The notes under the pieces were generated by a model, which worked only from the letters and a program-made list of their open reading frames with translations, did not search any database and was not told where the DNA came from. A stretch of DNA of 64,000 bases from Bacteroidota bacterium. Its GTDB lineage: Bacteria > Bacteroidota > Bacteroidia > Cytophagales > Cyclobacteriaceae. Of the stretch, positions 1 through 7,710 are shown piece by piece; position 1 is the first letter of the stretch, and each line of letters starts with the position of its first letter. The DNA is taken from NCBI GenBank assembly GCA_023412765.1, contig JAEZBX010000250.1, positions 1 to 64,000 of the forward strand, read 5' to 3'. A program made the translations under genes and the position numbers.

Positions 1-419
1 CCGTGTACGTCTGTCCCTAAATAGTTTCTTAACTCCAGATAGTCTTCCGCCAATACCAGCATGGCGTGACCGCGACCATTTACGCCGGGCAAATCCAATG
101 TGACATTGTTCGTTACGTACGCATCAACCAATTTGTCTCCCCCGGGGCCTGAAATGGTGTACTTCCGTGAATATGGAAGATTAAGGATATCGGAAAACGT
201 CTTCTGAGTGAGTATGGTCGTGCGTACCCCGGTATCAAGAATAAACTTTAGCGGTAAAGCATCGTTCAGAACTACGGGAACAACTACCAGGTTATTATAG
301 ATTTCAATAGGAATTTGGACTCGCTTTCTTCCATTCGTTAAAGCAAATCCCAGGTGCTGGCACGAAGCTTCTGTGACGACTAGAAGAAAGAAACTGAATA
401 CCAGACATCTCCAACTCAT
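1..419 (-). CDS. Retropepsin-like (clan AA) aspartic protease, C-terminus cut by window edge
   Basis: About 139 residues are visible from an ATG at 419; the gene runs off the left edge with no stop. A hydrophobic N-terminus (residues 5-16) followed by an Ala-Ser-Cys-Gln junction near residue 20 looks like a signal peptide, possibly a lipobox. The segment Phe-Ile-Leu-Asp-Thr-Gly at residues 59-64 is the Asp-Thr-Gly active-site motif of single-domain aspartyl proteases, preceded by the usual hydrophobic strand and followed by the Thr-Thr-Ile-Leu turn. In Bacteroidota such secreted proteins often carry a C-terminal PDZ domain, which would lie outside the window. The substrate is unknown. The family call rests on the single motif and its surroundings. 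Confidence 0.7.
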   Translation of the reverse strand, partial: MSWRCLVFSFFLLVVTEASCQHLGFALTNGRKRVQIPIEIYNNLVVVPVVLNDALPLKFILDTGVRTTILTQKTFSDILNLPYSRKYTISGPGGDKLVDAYVTNNVTLDLPGVNGRGHAMLVLAEDYLELRNYLGTDVH

Positions 420-648
420 ACTCTATATGCGAGGGTTCAAAAAAGCTTCGGATGCCTGTGGATGATTCATTCTTTTGAATACGTCAATCCAGACAAAGTA
501 TGAATAATCCAAAACTGTACATTGGAAAATACTGCTGATTTAACAATCCATTTGTAACGTTAACGGCCTCCGCTTACGTAAATATAACACAGGATACTTG
601 CAACCGACGCAGGTTTACGATGAATATTCGTGCAGAGGTGAAGGAAAG

Positions 649-771
649 TTAAAACTTGTTGTCGTGCTTGTTCTTGCTAACCATTTTATTTGGAAAAATC
701 CAGGGAGAAATAATGGCTAAAATAAAAAGTGCAATTACTACGAAAAAGGGCCACCAAGCTGCTATGTCCAT
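649..771 (-). CDS. Small single-pass membrane protein, 40 aa
   Basis: An ATG at 771 opens a 40-codon frame ending in TAA at 649. The product starts MDIAAWWPFF, continues with a strongly hydrophobic stretch to about residue 27 (Val-Val-Ile-Ala-Leu-Phe-Ile-Leu-Ala-Ile-Ile), and ends in a basic polar tail rich in Lys and Asn. This is the layout of a one-helix membrane protein with a cytoplasmic tail. It stands alone in the intergenic space and has an exact TAnnTTTG promoter element 20 bases upstream. No family is recognised. The clean helix-plus-basic-tail composition and the promoter support a real gene, but the length leaves room for chance. Confidence 0.5.
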   Translation of the reverse strand: MDIAAWWPFFVVIALFILAIISPWIFPNKMVSKNKHDNKF

Positions 772-790
772 AATCTGGTTTTTAGAAGTT

Positions 791-822
791 CAAAAATAAC
801 CCTTTCCCTAAAATTTTAGCAA
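791..822 (-). promoter_or_regulatory. Bacteroidota-type promoter for the 40-aa membrane protein
   Basis: Read on the minus strand, TTG at 822-820 is followed after 21 bases by TATTTTTG at 798-791, matching the Bacteroidota housekeeping consensus TTG-N19-21-TAnnTTTG. The start codon lies 20 bases downstream of the second element. This is a sequence match only. Confidence 0.45.
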
Positions 823-882
823 CATTCCAAAATTGTTTTTAGCTTGAACTCCATGTCTGCAAAGCCCAAATACGCCTAATCA

Positions 883-1437
883 ATGAAAAAATTCATCATA
901 GTGGCTGGTGTGGCCGTTGCTTTGCTGATCATCCTGGGATTCGTCGCTAAATTTTTTGTCAAGCAGCATGACAAATCTTTTAGCCCCGAAGAAGAAGTGG
1001 TATTTAATTCGGGAGATCTCACCATCCGCGTATTCTATAACAGGCCGTACAAAAAGGGCCGGGAGATTTTTGGTGGACTTGTTCCCTACGACAAAGTTTG
1101 GCGCACGGGAGCCAATGAGGCCACCACCTTTGAGACGAACAAAGATATTTTGATCGAAGGGCGTACGCTTAAAAAAGGGAAATACACATTGTGGACAATT
1201 CCCGGACAGGACTCCTGGAACATCATTTTCAATTCTGAGCACGGTCAGTGGGGAATAGGCTCTGATGGAGAAGCAAACCGAAACCCCAAGTACGATGTAC
1301 TGACCACTGATGTAATCGCTGTGAAGCAGGAGCGCGTGTTCGAGCAATTCACCATTTCATTCGAACGAGTCGGGGAAGATGCCGAGATGGTTTTGATGTG
1401 GGACAAAACTCTGGTGGCAGTTCCTTTTTCCTATTGA
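883..1437 (+). CDS. DUF2911 domain protein, membrane-anchored
   Basis: 184 residues. The first ~25 residues form one hydrophobic anchor or uncleaved signal, so most of the protein probably faces the periplasm. The remainder fits the DUF2911 family of Bacteroidota, with the conserved run Lys-Val-Trp-Arg-Thr-Gly-Ala-Asn-Glu-Ala-Thr near residues 72-82, a central Lys-Lys-Gly-Lys-Tyr-Thr-Leu-Trp segment, and a beta-rich C-terminus. The function of the family is unknown. It stands alone and converges on the beta-propeller protein, whose stop codon is one base after this one. The family call is from recognition of these motifs. Confidence 0.8.
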   Translation: MKKFIIVAGVAVALLIILGFVAKFFVKQHDKSFSPEEEVVFNSGDLTIRVFYNRPYKKGREIFGGLVPYDKVWRTGANEATTFETNKDILIEGRTLKKGKYTLWTIPGQDSWNIIFNSEHGQWGIGSDGEANRNPKYDVLTTDVIAVKQERVFEQFTISFERVGEDAEMVLMWDKTLVAVPFSY

Positions 1438-1438
1438 T

Positions 1439-3025
1439 CTACTTAGATCTTGCCACGGCTTTGATTATTAGTTTGCGATCTTCAGGGAGTACCGCCGGAA
1501 TGGCATTCGTCAATATTATCAACTTCTCTCTGCTAATGCCAGCAGTTACTAGCTGATCAACAATGGCACTTGCTTGCTTTTGTGTCCTGTCGTTGTGATA
1601 GATGGATTTGACCACAATTGTATCTCGTTTGTACAACTGGCCTAGCGAATCAATTTCATCCACTGTCGTTTTGATGGAATCCATTTGAATTTCAGTCAAG
1701 TCGGAAGATGATCTGATTGAGTCTTGCTCATACCCTTCCAACAACACCTGAATTTCAAAATTCAAATCCGGGTTCGCCTTGAACATTCGAACCAATTTTT
1801 TCACTTCCCGATCAGACAGTGGATCGAGCTGCGCAGTAGACGGCTGGAATTGAATGCCTGTTAGGAGCAACTCCTCGCCGGGTACGGGTTGTTTGAGTAC
1901 GACACTGATTTTTTCTCGCTGAGGAATCTTGTCAGACGTGAGGTCAAACACCTTCGTAAAATAGCTAAACTGACTTTGCTCGGGGTCAACAGAGAATTCA
2001 TATTTCGACCCTTCGCGGATGTAGACAAAGTAGGAACCGTCACTTCCAGGTCGGCCGCTGTAAACTCGTTTTGCATTGGCGAGATCGGTAATCGTAATGT
2101 ACGCCGGCACAGCCGCACCACTCTTATCCGTAATGTTACCTTCGACCTTCATCATGCCTTTTGGACGCAGATCATCAGGAAAAAGAAATTCAACGAGTTC
2201 ACTATTCTTACGTGATCCCGGAGTTTCCTTAATTAGATAACGTCCCAGGGCCGAAGCTGTAACGAATTGATCGTCTTGCTCTGAGTTTACAAAATCCAAC
2301 GGTCGAGGTTCTGACCAGTTGTCATTTATGAGCCGTGTAATGTAAAGATCCATGCCCCCTTTTCCTCCAGGCATCTTATCCGACGCAAAAATTAACGTTT
2401 CACTATCTGCCATAATGCGGGGAGACTGCGAATTACCTGTGTTAATACTTCCCGGCAGCTCACGCGGCTCATTCCATTGACCGTTCGGTTTTTTATCTAC
2501 GCGAAATATTTTGCATCCGGAGGCACTTCGATAATCCATTTTGTCGCACCGCATGAAGTACAAAGTCTTTCCATCCGCTGTCGGCGATGGGCATCCCTCA
2601 TTCGTCTTCGAATTTATCGGCATGAAAAGATTTTGCGGTTCCGTCCATGTCTTTCCCTTCAATTCACAGCTCAGGATGTCATACCCGCCGACGACAGGGG
2701 CCTTGGCGGAAGTGAAAAAAAGTTGTTTGCCGTCTGCGCTAAGCGCATACCCTTTAAGAAATACAGACTTGTTGTTAATAGTTTTAGGAAGCTCAACAGG
2801 TTCAACCCAGTCATTTTCACGGGAAGTGTATACAACTGCCATCGCACCATCTTCTCCCTGGTCAGATAAAAACAGTAATGCATTCCCATCGTGACTGATG
2901 TATGGCGCGGAAACATTAAGGGATGGGTGATTGATTATTCCGGGAAGCCTTCTGGTTTTGGCCTGGCCGGCAGCAGATAGAGCGAAAAAATGAATAGCTA
3001 TGAGGAGGAGCGAAAATTTTTTCAT
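1439..3025 (-). CDS. Secreted PD40 beta-propeller protein with degenerate OmpA-like C-terminus
   Basis: I chose the ATG at 3025 because it opens a clean signal peptide (MKKFSLLLIAIHFFALSAAG). About 528 residues. The N-terminal half has repeated blade motifs of the PD40/TolB type: Ser-Ala-Asp-Gly-Lys-x-Leu-Phe-Phe-x-Ser, Thr-Ala-Asp-Gly-Lys-Thr-Leu-Tyr-Phe, and Glu-Thr-Leu-Ile-Phe-Ala-Ser-Asp-Lys. A carboxypeptidase-regulatory-like beta-sandwich follows at about 290-370. The last ~150 residues resemble an OmpA peptidoglycan-binding domain, but the Asp and Arg positions that contact diaminopimelate appear to be lost and an insertion is present. It is probably an envelope protein. Such proteins accompany PorE/OmpA-type lipoproteins in Bacteroidota, but no such partner is adjacent here. 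Confidence 0.75.
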   Translation of the reverse strand: MKKFSLLLIAIHFFALSAAGQAKTRRLPGIINHPSLNVSAPYISHDGNALLFLSDQGEDGAMAVVYTSRENDWVEPVELPKTINNKSVFLKGYALSADGKQLFFTSAKAPVVGGYDILSCELKGKTWTEPQNLFMPINSKTNEGCPSPTADGKTLYFMRCDKMDYRSASGCKIFRVDKKPNGQWNEPRELPGSINTGNSQSPRIMADSETLIFASDKMPGGKGGMDLYITRLINDNWSEPRPLDFVNSEQDDQFVTASALGRYLIKETPGSRKNSELVEFLFPDDLRPKGMMKVEGNITDKSGAAVPAYITITDLANAKRVYSGRPGSDGSYFVYIREGSKYEFSVDPEQSQFSYFTKVFDLTSDKIPQREKISVVLKQPVPGEELLLTGIQFQPSTAQLDPLSDREVKKLVRMFKANPDLNFEIQVLLEGYEQDSIRSSSDLTEIQMDSIKTTVDEIDSLGQLYKRDTIVVKSIYHNDRTQKQASAIVDQLVTAGISREKLIILTNAIPAVLPEDRKLIIKAVARSK

Positions 3026-3151
3026 GATTGTTTGGCCTTGCACTAAAATAATTTAATTATCCCATTAAGATGGAATGACGTAACGTTATAGCCTGTTATT
3101 TCATATTTCTCGTAACTTGTCAATCCTTCAAAATTCACTTATTTCGTGTAA

Positions 3152-3895
3152 ATGATTCAAGTAATTCCATCAATCGCCATAAGAAAAGGCAAAGTGGTAA
3201 AAATGCGGAAGGGGGATCCCACAAGTGAGAAAGCCTATGATGAAAATCCGCTTGATCTCGCGCGACGCTTCGAAGACCATGGCATAGATGTAGTGCACCT
3301 CGTGGATTTAGATGGCGCGGAAAAGGGAAAACCTGTCAATTGGCATGTACTTGAAGCCATCGCTGGCCACACAGACCTGAAGATTGATTTTACTGGCGGC
3401 ATCTCTACTGATGGAGATATCAGCAAAGCATACGAGTATGGTGCGGCCTATATAACAGCCGCCAGTATTGCTGTTACTGATCCCGAGCTGTTCGCCTCGT
3501 GGATTGTTTCCTATGGAAGAGAAAAAATGACACTGGGTGCTGATGTTGTCGACATTCAAACAAAGGAATTGTTATTTCGTGGCTGGCGACACAAAACCAA
3601 ATTGACACTATTCGAACACCTGGAATATTTTTATAGCAGAGGGTTGAAATATGTTAAATCGACAGACGTCTCTCGCGACGGCGTTTTGGAAGGACCAGCA
3701 TTCAATTTCTATCAGGAAATTCGTGATGCTTTCCCTGAGATTTCGATTCTTGCCAGTGGTGGTGTAAGAGGAATTGATGACATCAAAAGGCTAAACGATA
3801 TGGGCATCTTCGCCGTCATTTTCGGCAAAGCCTATTATGAAGGGGTATTAAATCTCAAAGACGTAGAGCAGTTCCTGGTGAAGAAACAAGCCTAG
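3152..3895 (+). CDS. HisA-like TIM-barrel protein, lacks the N-terminal catalytic Asp
   Basis: 247 residues, the normal HisA length, and alignable by eye along its whole length with phosphoribosylformimino-AICAR isomerase: Gly-Lys-Val-Val-Lys-Met-Arg-Lys-Gly-Asp (13-22), His-Leu-Val-Asp-Leu-Asp-Gly-Ala (49-56), Gly-Gly-Ile (82-84), Thr-Asp-Val-Ser-Arg-Asp-Gly (171-177), Ala-Ser-Gly-Gly-Val (201-205) and the second phosphate site near 225. The general acid region Gly-Ala-Asp (129-131) is kept. The first-strand motif, normally Ile-Pro-Ala-Ile-Asp, reads Ile-Pro-Ser-Ile-Ala, so the catalytic Asp is Ala9. No other histidine gene is nearby, whereas hisA usually sits between hisH and hisF. It may be a paralogue with another reaction, or a divergent lineage-specific enzyme; a histidine role is not assured. 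Confidence 0.7.
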   Translation: MIQVIPSIAIRKGKVVKMRKGDPTSEKAYDENPLDLARRFEDHGIDVVHLVDLDGAEKGKPVNWHVLEAIAGHTDLKIDFTGGISTDGDISKAYEYGAAYITAASIAVTDPELFASWIVSYGREKMTLGADVVDIQTKELLFRGWRHKTKLTLFEHLEYFYSRGLKYVKSTDVSRDGVLEGPAFNFYQEIRDAFPEISILASGGVRGIDDIKRLNDMGIFAVIFGKAYYEGVLNLKDVEQFLVKKQA

Positions 3896-3910
3896 GTAGA
3901 TCAATCTACC
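3895..3910. terminator. Short inverted repeat over two convergent stop codons
   Basis: GGTAGAT (3895-3901) and ATCTACC (3904-3910) are perfect inverted copies separated by two bases, and they cover the stop of the HisA-like gene and the stop of the opposing gene. There is no T-run, so termination is only a possibility. Confidence 0.25.
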
Positions 3911-4284
3911 ATATCCTGCATTTTATATTTCTGGAAGATATAGTAAAGAAAATTAAAGGAGAGTATTGAATCATCGTCCTGTGATGGTCGCTTTGCAGGC
4001 ATCTTTGATGAATCGGGCGTCTGTACTTTAGTCGGCTTTAAAACAGGTTTGAATCCTGCGGAATCTTTTGCAATTGCACCCCCTGCCTGCGATTTCTTGA
4101 AGGCCGGATCAAGTTCTCCGGGTGAATACATCATTTTTTCCGTTTCCTTTTCTACCCCGAAGTCGTCCATCTCAGTGCCAGGAAAACTAGCATCCTGGGC
4201 ATATAACGCCATGAAACCACAGGGCGAAATAACGCACAATGCAAAGGCAAGAAACAGATCGCGTAGCCTAATCCTCATAAGCAT
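3901..4284 (-). CDS. Small secreted protein of unknown function
   Basis: 127 residues from ATG at 4284 (a second ATG is two codons in). The N-terminus has Arg residues followed by a hydrophobic stretch and Leu-Tyr-Ala-Gln, a typical Bacteroidota signal peptide with cleavage near residue 30. The middle is polar, low in complexity and rich in Pro, Lys, Asp and Ser, as in disordered linkers. The last ~20 residues (from Asp-Asp-Asp-Ser-Ile-Leu-Ser-Phe-Asn-Phe-Leu-Tyr-Tyr) are hydrophobic and aromatic and are the most likely conserved part. No domain is recognised. It converges on the HisA-like gene, with overlapping 3' signals. Confidence 0.6.
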   Translation of the reverse strand: MLMRIRLRDLFLAFALCVISPCGFMALYAQDASFPGTEMDDFGVEKETEKMMYSPGELDPAFKKSQAGGAIAKDSAGFKPVLKPTKVQTPDSSKMPAKRPSQDDDSILSFNFLYYIFQKYKMQDMVD

Positions 4285-4422
4285 ACAATTCGTGGGCGCT
4301 GCCGTTTTTTTAACTCTATTCAGAAAATTACAAAATTAAACTTGTAATGCCAGTTACTTTATCGTTGTAACATATTGATTTTTGCTGATCAAGCCATTTT
4401 TTTAGACCTTTTCACGATTTCT

Positions 4423-4776
4423 ATGGATAGAAACCCTATTTCAGGCACTATACGGTTTTCGGACTTTGAAAAGGTAGATCTGCGGATTGGAACCATAATC
4501 CGTGCCGAAACATTCCCCGAAGCCAGAAAACCTGCCTACAAGCTTTGGGTCGACCTTGGTCCTTTGGGCATCAAACGGTCAAGCGCGCAGATTACCATTC
4601 ATTATCAGCCAGATACACTGGTGGGAAAGCAGGTTATTTGTGTTGTTAACTTCGAACCGCGCCAAATCGCGAACTTTATTTCCGAAGTATTAGTCACGGG
4701 TTTTCCCGACAACGAAAATAATGTTGTGCTTTGCACGGTTGACAAGTCCGTACCCAACGGAGCACGACTCTTTTGA
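4423..4776 (+). CDS. CsaA-type tRNA-binding domain protein
   Basis: 117 residues from the ATG at 4423, which gives the usual CsaA length of about 110; an upstream in-frame start would add a non-conserved tail. The whole protein is one OB-fold tRNA-binding domain: [12 protein letters not shown] near the N-terminus, a central [15 protein letters not shown], and Val-Asn-Phe-Glu-Pro-Arg-Gln-Ile. CsaA proteins bind tRNA or act as export chaperones in Bacillus; the role here is unproven. Its TGA is separated by two bases from the ATG of murF-alr, suggesting co-transcription. Confidence 0.8.
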   Translation: MDRNPISGTIRFSDFEKVDLRIGTIIRAETFPEARKPAYKLWVDLGPLGIKRSSAQITIHYQPDTLVGKQVICVVNFEPRQIANFISEVLVTGFPDNENNVVLCTVDKSVPNGARLF

Positions 4777-4778
4777 CC

Positions 4779-7220
4779 ATGATTTCTTTTTCACAACTTT
4801 CAGAAATCACCGGCGGCCGGAATATTCAGTATTACCGGGATTCGATGATTGAGAATATTATTATCGACAGCAGAAAAGCTTCGTCTCAACCAGGAACCGT
4901 TTTTTTCGCTATTAAAGGAATTCGACACGATGGGCACAAGTACCTTTCCGATCTCTATCGTTTGGGAGTTCGACAATTCGTGATCGATCAACCTGATATT
5001 ACACTCAGCGATTTTCCAGAAGCCAATATTTTGCTTGTTACCTCCACCGTTGATGCATTACAGCGGCTGGCGGCGTTTCATCGCAAGTCATTTTCGATCC
5101 CAGTGATAGGAATAACGGGTAGCAATGGAAAAACGATAGTTAAAGAATGGCTTTTTCAAATGTTGTCGAAAGATCGCGTTGTGGTTAAGAACCCGGGAAG
5201 TTTCAATTCGCAGGTAGGGGTACCGTTATCGGTCTGGCAAATGCAGCCCCATCATCAGTTCGGAATATTTGAAGCGGGAATTTCCACCCGGGGTGAAATG
5301 GAAAAGCTACAGAAAGTTATTCAACCCTCCATTGGAATTTTTACCAATATAGGTTCAGCGCACGATGAAGGTTTCAGTAGCCAGGACGAAAAAATTGAGG
5401 AGAAATTAAAATTGTTTCGCAGCGCCGATGTAGTGATTTATCGCGCTGATCAAAAAGCAATCGCTAGGGCTGTCAAAGCTTCCGGGCTCAGAGGTTTTTC
5501 CTGGGGACAACAAGGGGGCCATGCAGACATTTTATTTTCACTCGAAGGTGAGCGGTGTCATATAGTTCAAGGCACTCAGGTTCATTCCTTGCGTATGCCT
5601 TTCACTGACGCTGCTTCTTTCGAGAATTGCATGCATTGCATCGCGGTGATGTTGTACCTGCGCTTCAATACAAAAACAATTCAGCAAGCCATAAATTCAT
5701 TGCGGTCCGTTCCGATGCGAATGGAGATGAAGGAGTGTATTAACCAATCGTACCTTATCGACGACACATATAACAATGACCTCGGCGGCCTGGAATTGAG
5801 TCTTCAATTTCTCGCGCATCAAAATCAAAAAAAGAAAAAGCGGTTAATCTTATCCGATATATTAGAATCTGGCTTGCCTGACGACCGGCTGGTGAACCAG
5901 ATTCAAACATTATTGCAAAAGTATCCCTTGCAAAGTCTTGTCGGAATTGGTCCGGTCTTCGTGTCGCATCAAGATCAATTTCCAGGTAACAACACATTCT
6001 ATTCGAACACTGATGATTTTCTGAAAAAGTTTAACACCGACATAATCTCGGAAGAGATCATTCTCATCAAGGGAGCCAGAAAATTTGCATTCGAGAACAT
6101 TGTTAAGAAGTTACAACGTAAGGTGCATGGTACGATGATGGAGGTCGACCTGGGATCATTGGTTCATAATCTGAATTACATCCGTTTCAAATTAAATCCT
6201 CAGACAAAAATAATGGTGATGGTTAAAGCCTTTGCCTATGGAAGCGGTAGCGCAGAGGTTGCAAATGTTCTGCAATATCATCGGGTGGATTATCTGGGTG
6301 TGGCTTACGTGGATGAAGGCGTTGAGCTTAGAAAAAACAATATCCGTCTTCCTGTTATGGTTATGAACCCGTCAGAGGATAGTTTCGATCCGCTGCTTGC
6401 TTACAACCTTGAACCCGAGGTTTACAATTTTAGAATCTTAAAATCATTCCTCAAATTTCTTGCAGGCAGAACATGCAGGATTCACCTGAAGCTTGACACA
6501 GGGATGCATCGCCTTGGTTTTGAAGAGGAAGACCTGGATGAGCTTATCGAGCTGCTAAAGCAAAATGAAAATCTGCAGATCGCGTCGATCTTTAGTCACC
6601 TTGCGGCATCCGACGAATCGAAGCAAGATAGTTTTTCGAATAAGCAGGCAGAAAAATTTTCCAGGAGCGCAGACAAGATCAAAATTGCGCTGGGATACAG
6701 CCCCCTGTTACACATTCTGAATTCCTCGGGAATACTTCGCTTTCCTTCGCTGCAGTTTGACATGGTTCGCCTTGGCATAGGGCTCTATGGCGTCGATCCC
6801 ACGAATCATGACGCCGCGGGTCTCCAGCCGGTAGCGACGTTAAAAACAGTTATTTCACAAATAAAAAAGATAAAGCAAGGAGATACCATTGGCTATGGAA
6901 GGGTAGGCATCGCCGAAAAAGAAATGAGAATTGCCACCATTGCCATCGGCTACGCTGATGGATTCAGCAGGCGGCTAAGTGCGGGTGTCGGAGAGGTAGT
7001 TGTCAATGGTAAAAGAGCGAGAATTGTCGGCAATGTATGTATGGATATGACTATGGTCGATATCACTGGGATCGAAGCTTTCGAGGGTGACGAAGTGATC
7101 ATATTTGGAGCAGGCATGCCGATCCAGGAAATTGCGAGTAGAATCCAAACGATACCCTATGAAATCTTGACTAATGTTAGCGAACGGGTAAAGCGTATTT
7201 TTGTGTCGGAAGGCATATAG
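4779..7220 (+). CDS. murF-alr: Bifunctional MurF ligase / alanine racemase
   Basis: 813 residues. Residues 1 to ~450 are MurF, which adds D-Ala-D-Ala to UDP-MurNAc-tripeptide with ATP; the P-loop GITGSNGKT is at 111-119. Residues ~452-813 are a PLP-dependent alanine racemase making D-Ala. The PLP lysine is Lys483 in Val-Lys-Ala-Phe-Ala-Tyr-Gly-Ser-Gly (Phe where many racemases have Asn), with Ala-Ile-Gly-Tyr-Ala-Asp-Gly-Phe and Cys-Met-Asp-Met-Thr-Met-Val-Asp motifs toward the end. The fusion couples D-Ala production to its use in the cytoplasm and is a known Bacteroidota arrangement. I place the start at ATG 4779; a TTG two codons earlier overlaps the csaA-like stop. Confidence 0.95.
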   Translation: MISFSQLSEITGGRNIQYYRDSMIENIIIDSRKASSQPGTVFFAIKGIRHDGHKYLSDLYRLGVRQFVIDQPDITLSDFPEANILLVTSTVDALQRLAAFHRKSFSIPVIGITGSNGKTIVKEWLFQMLSKDRVVVKNPGSFNSQVGVPLSVWQMQPHHQFGIFEAGISTRGEMEKLQKVIQPSIGIFTNIGSAHDEGFSSQDEKIEEKLKLFRSADVVIYRADQKAIARAVKASGLRGFSWGQQGGHADILFSLEGERCHIVQGTQVHSLRMPFTDAASFENCMHCIAVMLYLRFNTKTIQQAINSLRSVPMRMEMKECINQSYLIDDTYNNDLGGLELSLQFLAHQNQKKKKRLILSDILESGLPDDRLVNQIQTLLQKYPLQSLVGIGPVFVSHQDQFPGNNTFYSNTDDFLKKFNTDIISEEIILIKGARKFAFENIVKKLQRKVHGTMMEVDLGSLVHNLNYIRFKLNPQTKIMVMVKAFAYGSGSAEVANVLQYHRVDYLGVAYVDEGVELRKNNIRLPVMVMNPSEDSFDPLLAYNLEPEVYNFRILKSFLKFLAGRTCRIHLKLDTGMHRLGFEEEDLDELIELLKQNENLQIASIFSHLAASDESKQDSFSNKQAEKFSRSADKIKIALGYSPLLHILNSSGILRFPSLQFDMVRLGIGLYGVDPTNHDAAGLQPVATLKTVISQIKKIKQGDTIGYGRVGIAEKEMRIATIAIGYADGFSRRLSAGVGEVVVNGKRARIVGNVCMDMTMVDITGIEAFEGDEVIIFGAGMPIQEIASRIQTIPYEILTNVSERVKRIFVSEGI

Positions 7221-7223
7221 CTG

Positions 7224-7385
7224 TTAGCCGCATCCTCCAAGGTTCTTCTTTATATCCCTGTCGGGTAAGCCGCCATAATCATTCCCGGCATACGAAGGCT
7301 GGTCTGGTATTGCTTGTTGCTTCGCGTCATTCGTTTCCTTCGGCTTGACCTCTAACTTCTTTTTTGATTTTGTCTTCCTTGCCAT
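7224..7385 (-). CDS. Small basic protein ending in Leu-Gly-Gly-Cys-Gly, 53 aa
   Basis: ATG at 7385, TAA at 7224. The first third is very basic (MARKTKSKKKLEVKPKE), the middle is polar, and the end reads Tyr-Gly-Gly-Leu-Pro-Asp-Arg-Asp-Ile-Lys-Lys-Asn-Leu-Gly-Gly-Cys-Gly. It fills the gap between murF-alr and feoA on the opposite strand, so it has its own start region, divergent from feoA. The Gly/Cys-rich end and the lack of any hydrophobic segment suggest a soluble protein; the Cys could bind metal or be modified. No family is named. Reality is supported by coherent composition and by lying between genes, not within one. Confidence 0.5.
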   Translation of the reverse strand: MARKTKSKKKLEVKPKETNDAKQQAIPDQPSYAGNDYGGLPDRDIKKNLGGCG

Positions 7386-7418
7386 ATGCTAACAATTAGT
7401 TCAAAACTGATGATTTGA

Positions 7419-7449
7419 TTGGATACCATAGGAACCACTTTTATATTTG
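7419..7449 (+). promoter_or_regulatory. Promoter of feoAB
   Basis: TTG at 7419-7421, 20 bases, then TATATTTG at 7442-7449: an exact match to the Bacteroidota TTG-N19-21-TAnnTTTG consensus. The feoA ATG is 24 bases downstream. Confidence 0.6.
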
Positions 7450-7454
7450 CCTTG

Positions 7455-7471
7455 TTTAAAATTAATCTAAA
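7455..7471. promoter_or_regulatory. Imperfect AT-rich palindrome between feoA promoter and start
   Basis: The 17 bases TTTAAAATTAATCTAAA agree with their own reverse complement at about 12 positions and have TTTA/TAAA ends. They sit right after the -7 element and before the ATG, where a Fur- or DtxR-type iron repressor would block transcription. AT-rich sequence makes chance palindromes common. Confidence 0.25.
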
Positions 7472-7473
7472 TA

Positions 7474-7707
7474 ATGTCAGGGCGGATGAAAAATGTCGCA
7501 GAAATGCGTCCAGGAGAACTTGCAGTGATTTCGGGCTTCACAGATGATCAGCTTTCGGTCAAATTGATGGAAATGGGATGCCTTCCTGGTACTGCAATCC
7601 GCTACAATTTTTCAGCTGCTTTCGGCGACCCCATTTGTATCAGCGTTGCCGGCTATGAGCTATCGCTCAGAGTGGAAGAAGCCGTTACTATCTCAATCGT
7701 CAATTAA
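7474..7707 (+). CDS. feoA: FeoA, ferrous iron transport accessory protein
   Basis: 77 residues, the normal FeoA size: one SH3-like domain with Met-Arg-Pro-Gly-Glu-Leu-Ala-Val-Ile near the start, Lys-Leu-Met-Glu-Met-Gly-Cys-Leu-Pro-Gly-Thr in the middle and a closing Leu-Ser-Leu-Arg-Val-Glu-Glu-Ala. FeoA is cytoplasmic and needed for full activity of the FeoB channel, probably by contacting it. The stop is three bases before the feoB ATG, so the two are one operon. Expression under low iron is likely from family knowledge; the promoter and a candidate operator lie just upstream. Confidence 0.9.
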   Translation: MSGRMKNVAEMRPGELAVISGFTDDQLSVKLMEMGCLPGTAIRYNFSAAFGDPICISVAGYELSLRVEEAVTISIVN

Positions 7708-7710
7708 TTA

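Larger units (their letters stand above)
420..882. other. Intergenic region with one tiny gene
   Basis: This 463-base gap between two divergently oriented genes holds the 40-codon reading frame at 649-771 and its promoter-like element. I see no RNA gene in it. A single DnaA-box-like nonamer with one mismatch lies at 457-465, without neighbours. The rest (420-648 and 799-882) shows no structure I can support. Confidence 0.6.

Noticed and set aside
457..465. DnaA-box-like nonamer TGTGGATGA
   Set aside because: Single site with one mismatch, no second box nearby. A similar lone match occurs at 15856-15864. Both are expected by chance.
880..1347. 155-codon open frame antisense to the DUF2911 gene
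   Set aside because: It lies wholly opposite a well-supported gene, and its product has no domain-like composition. It is a shadow of codon usage.
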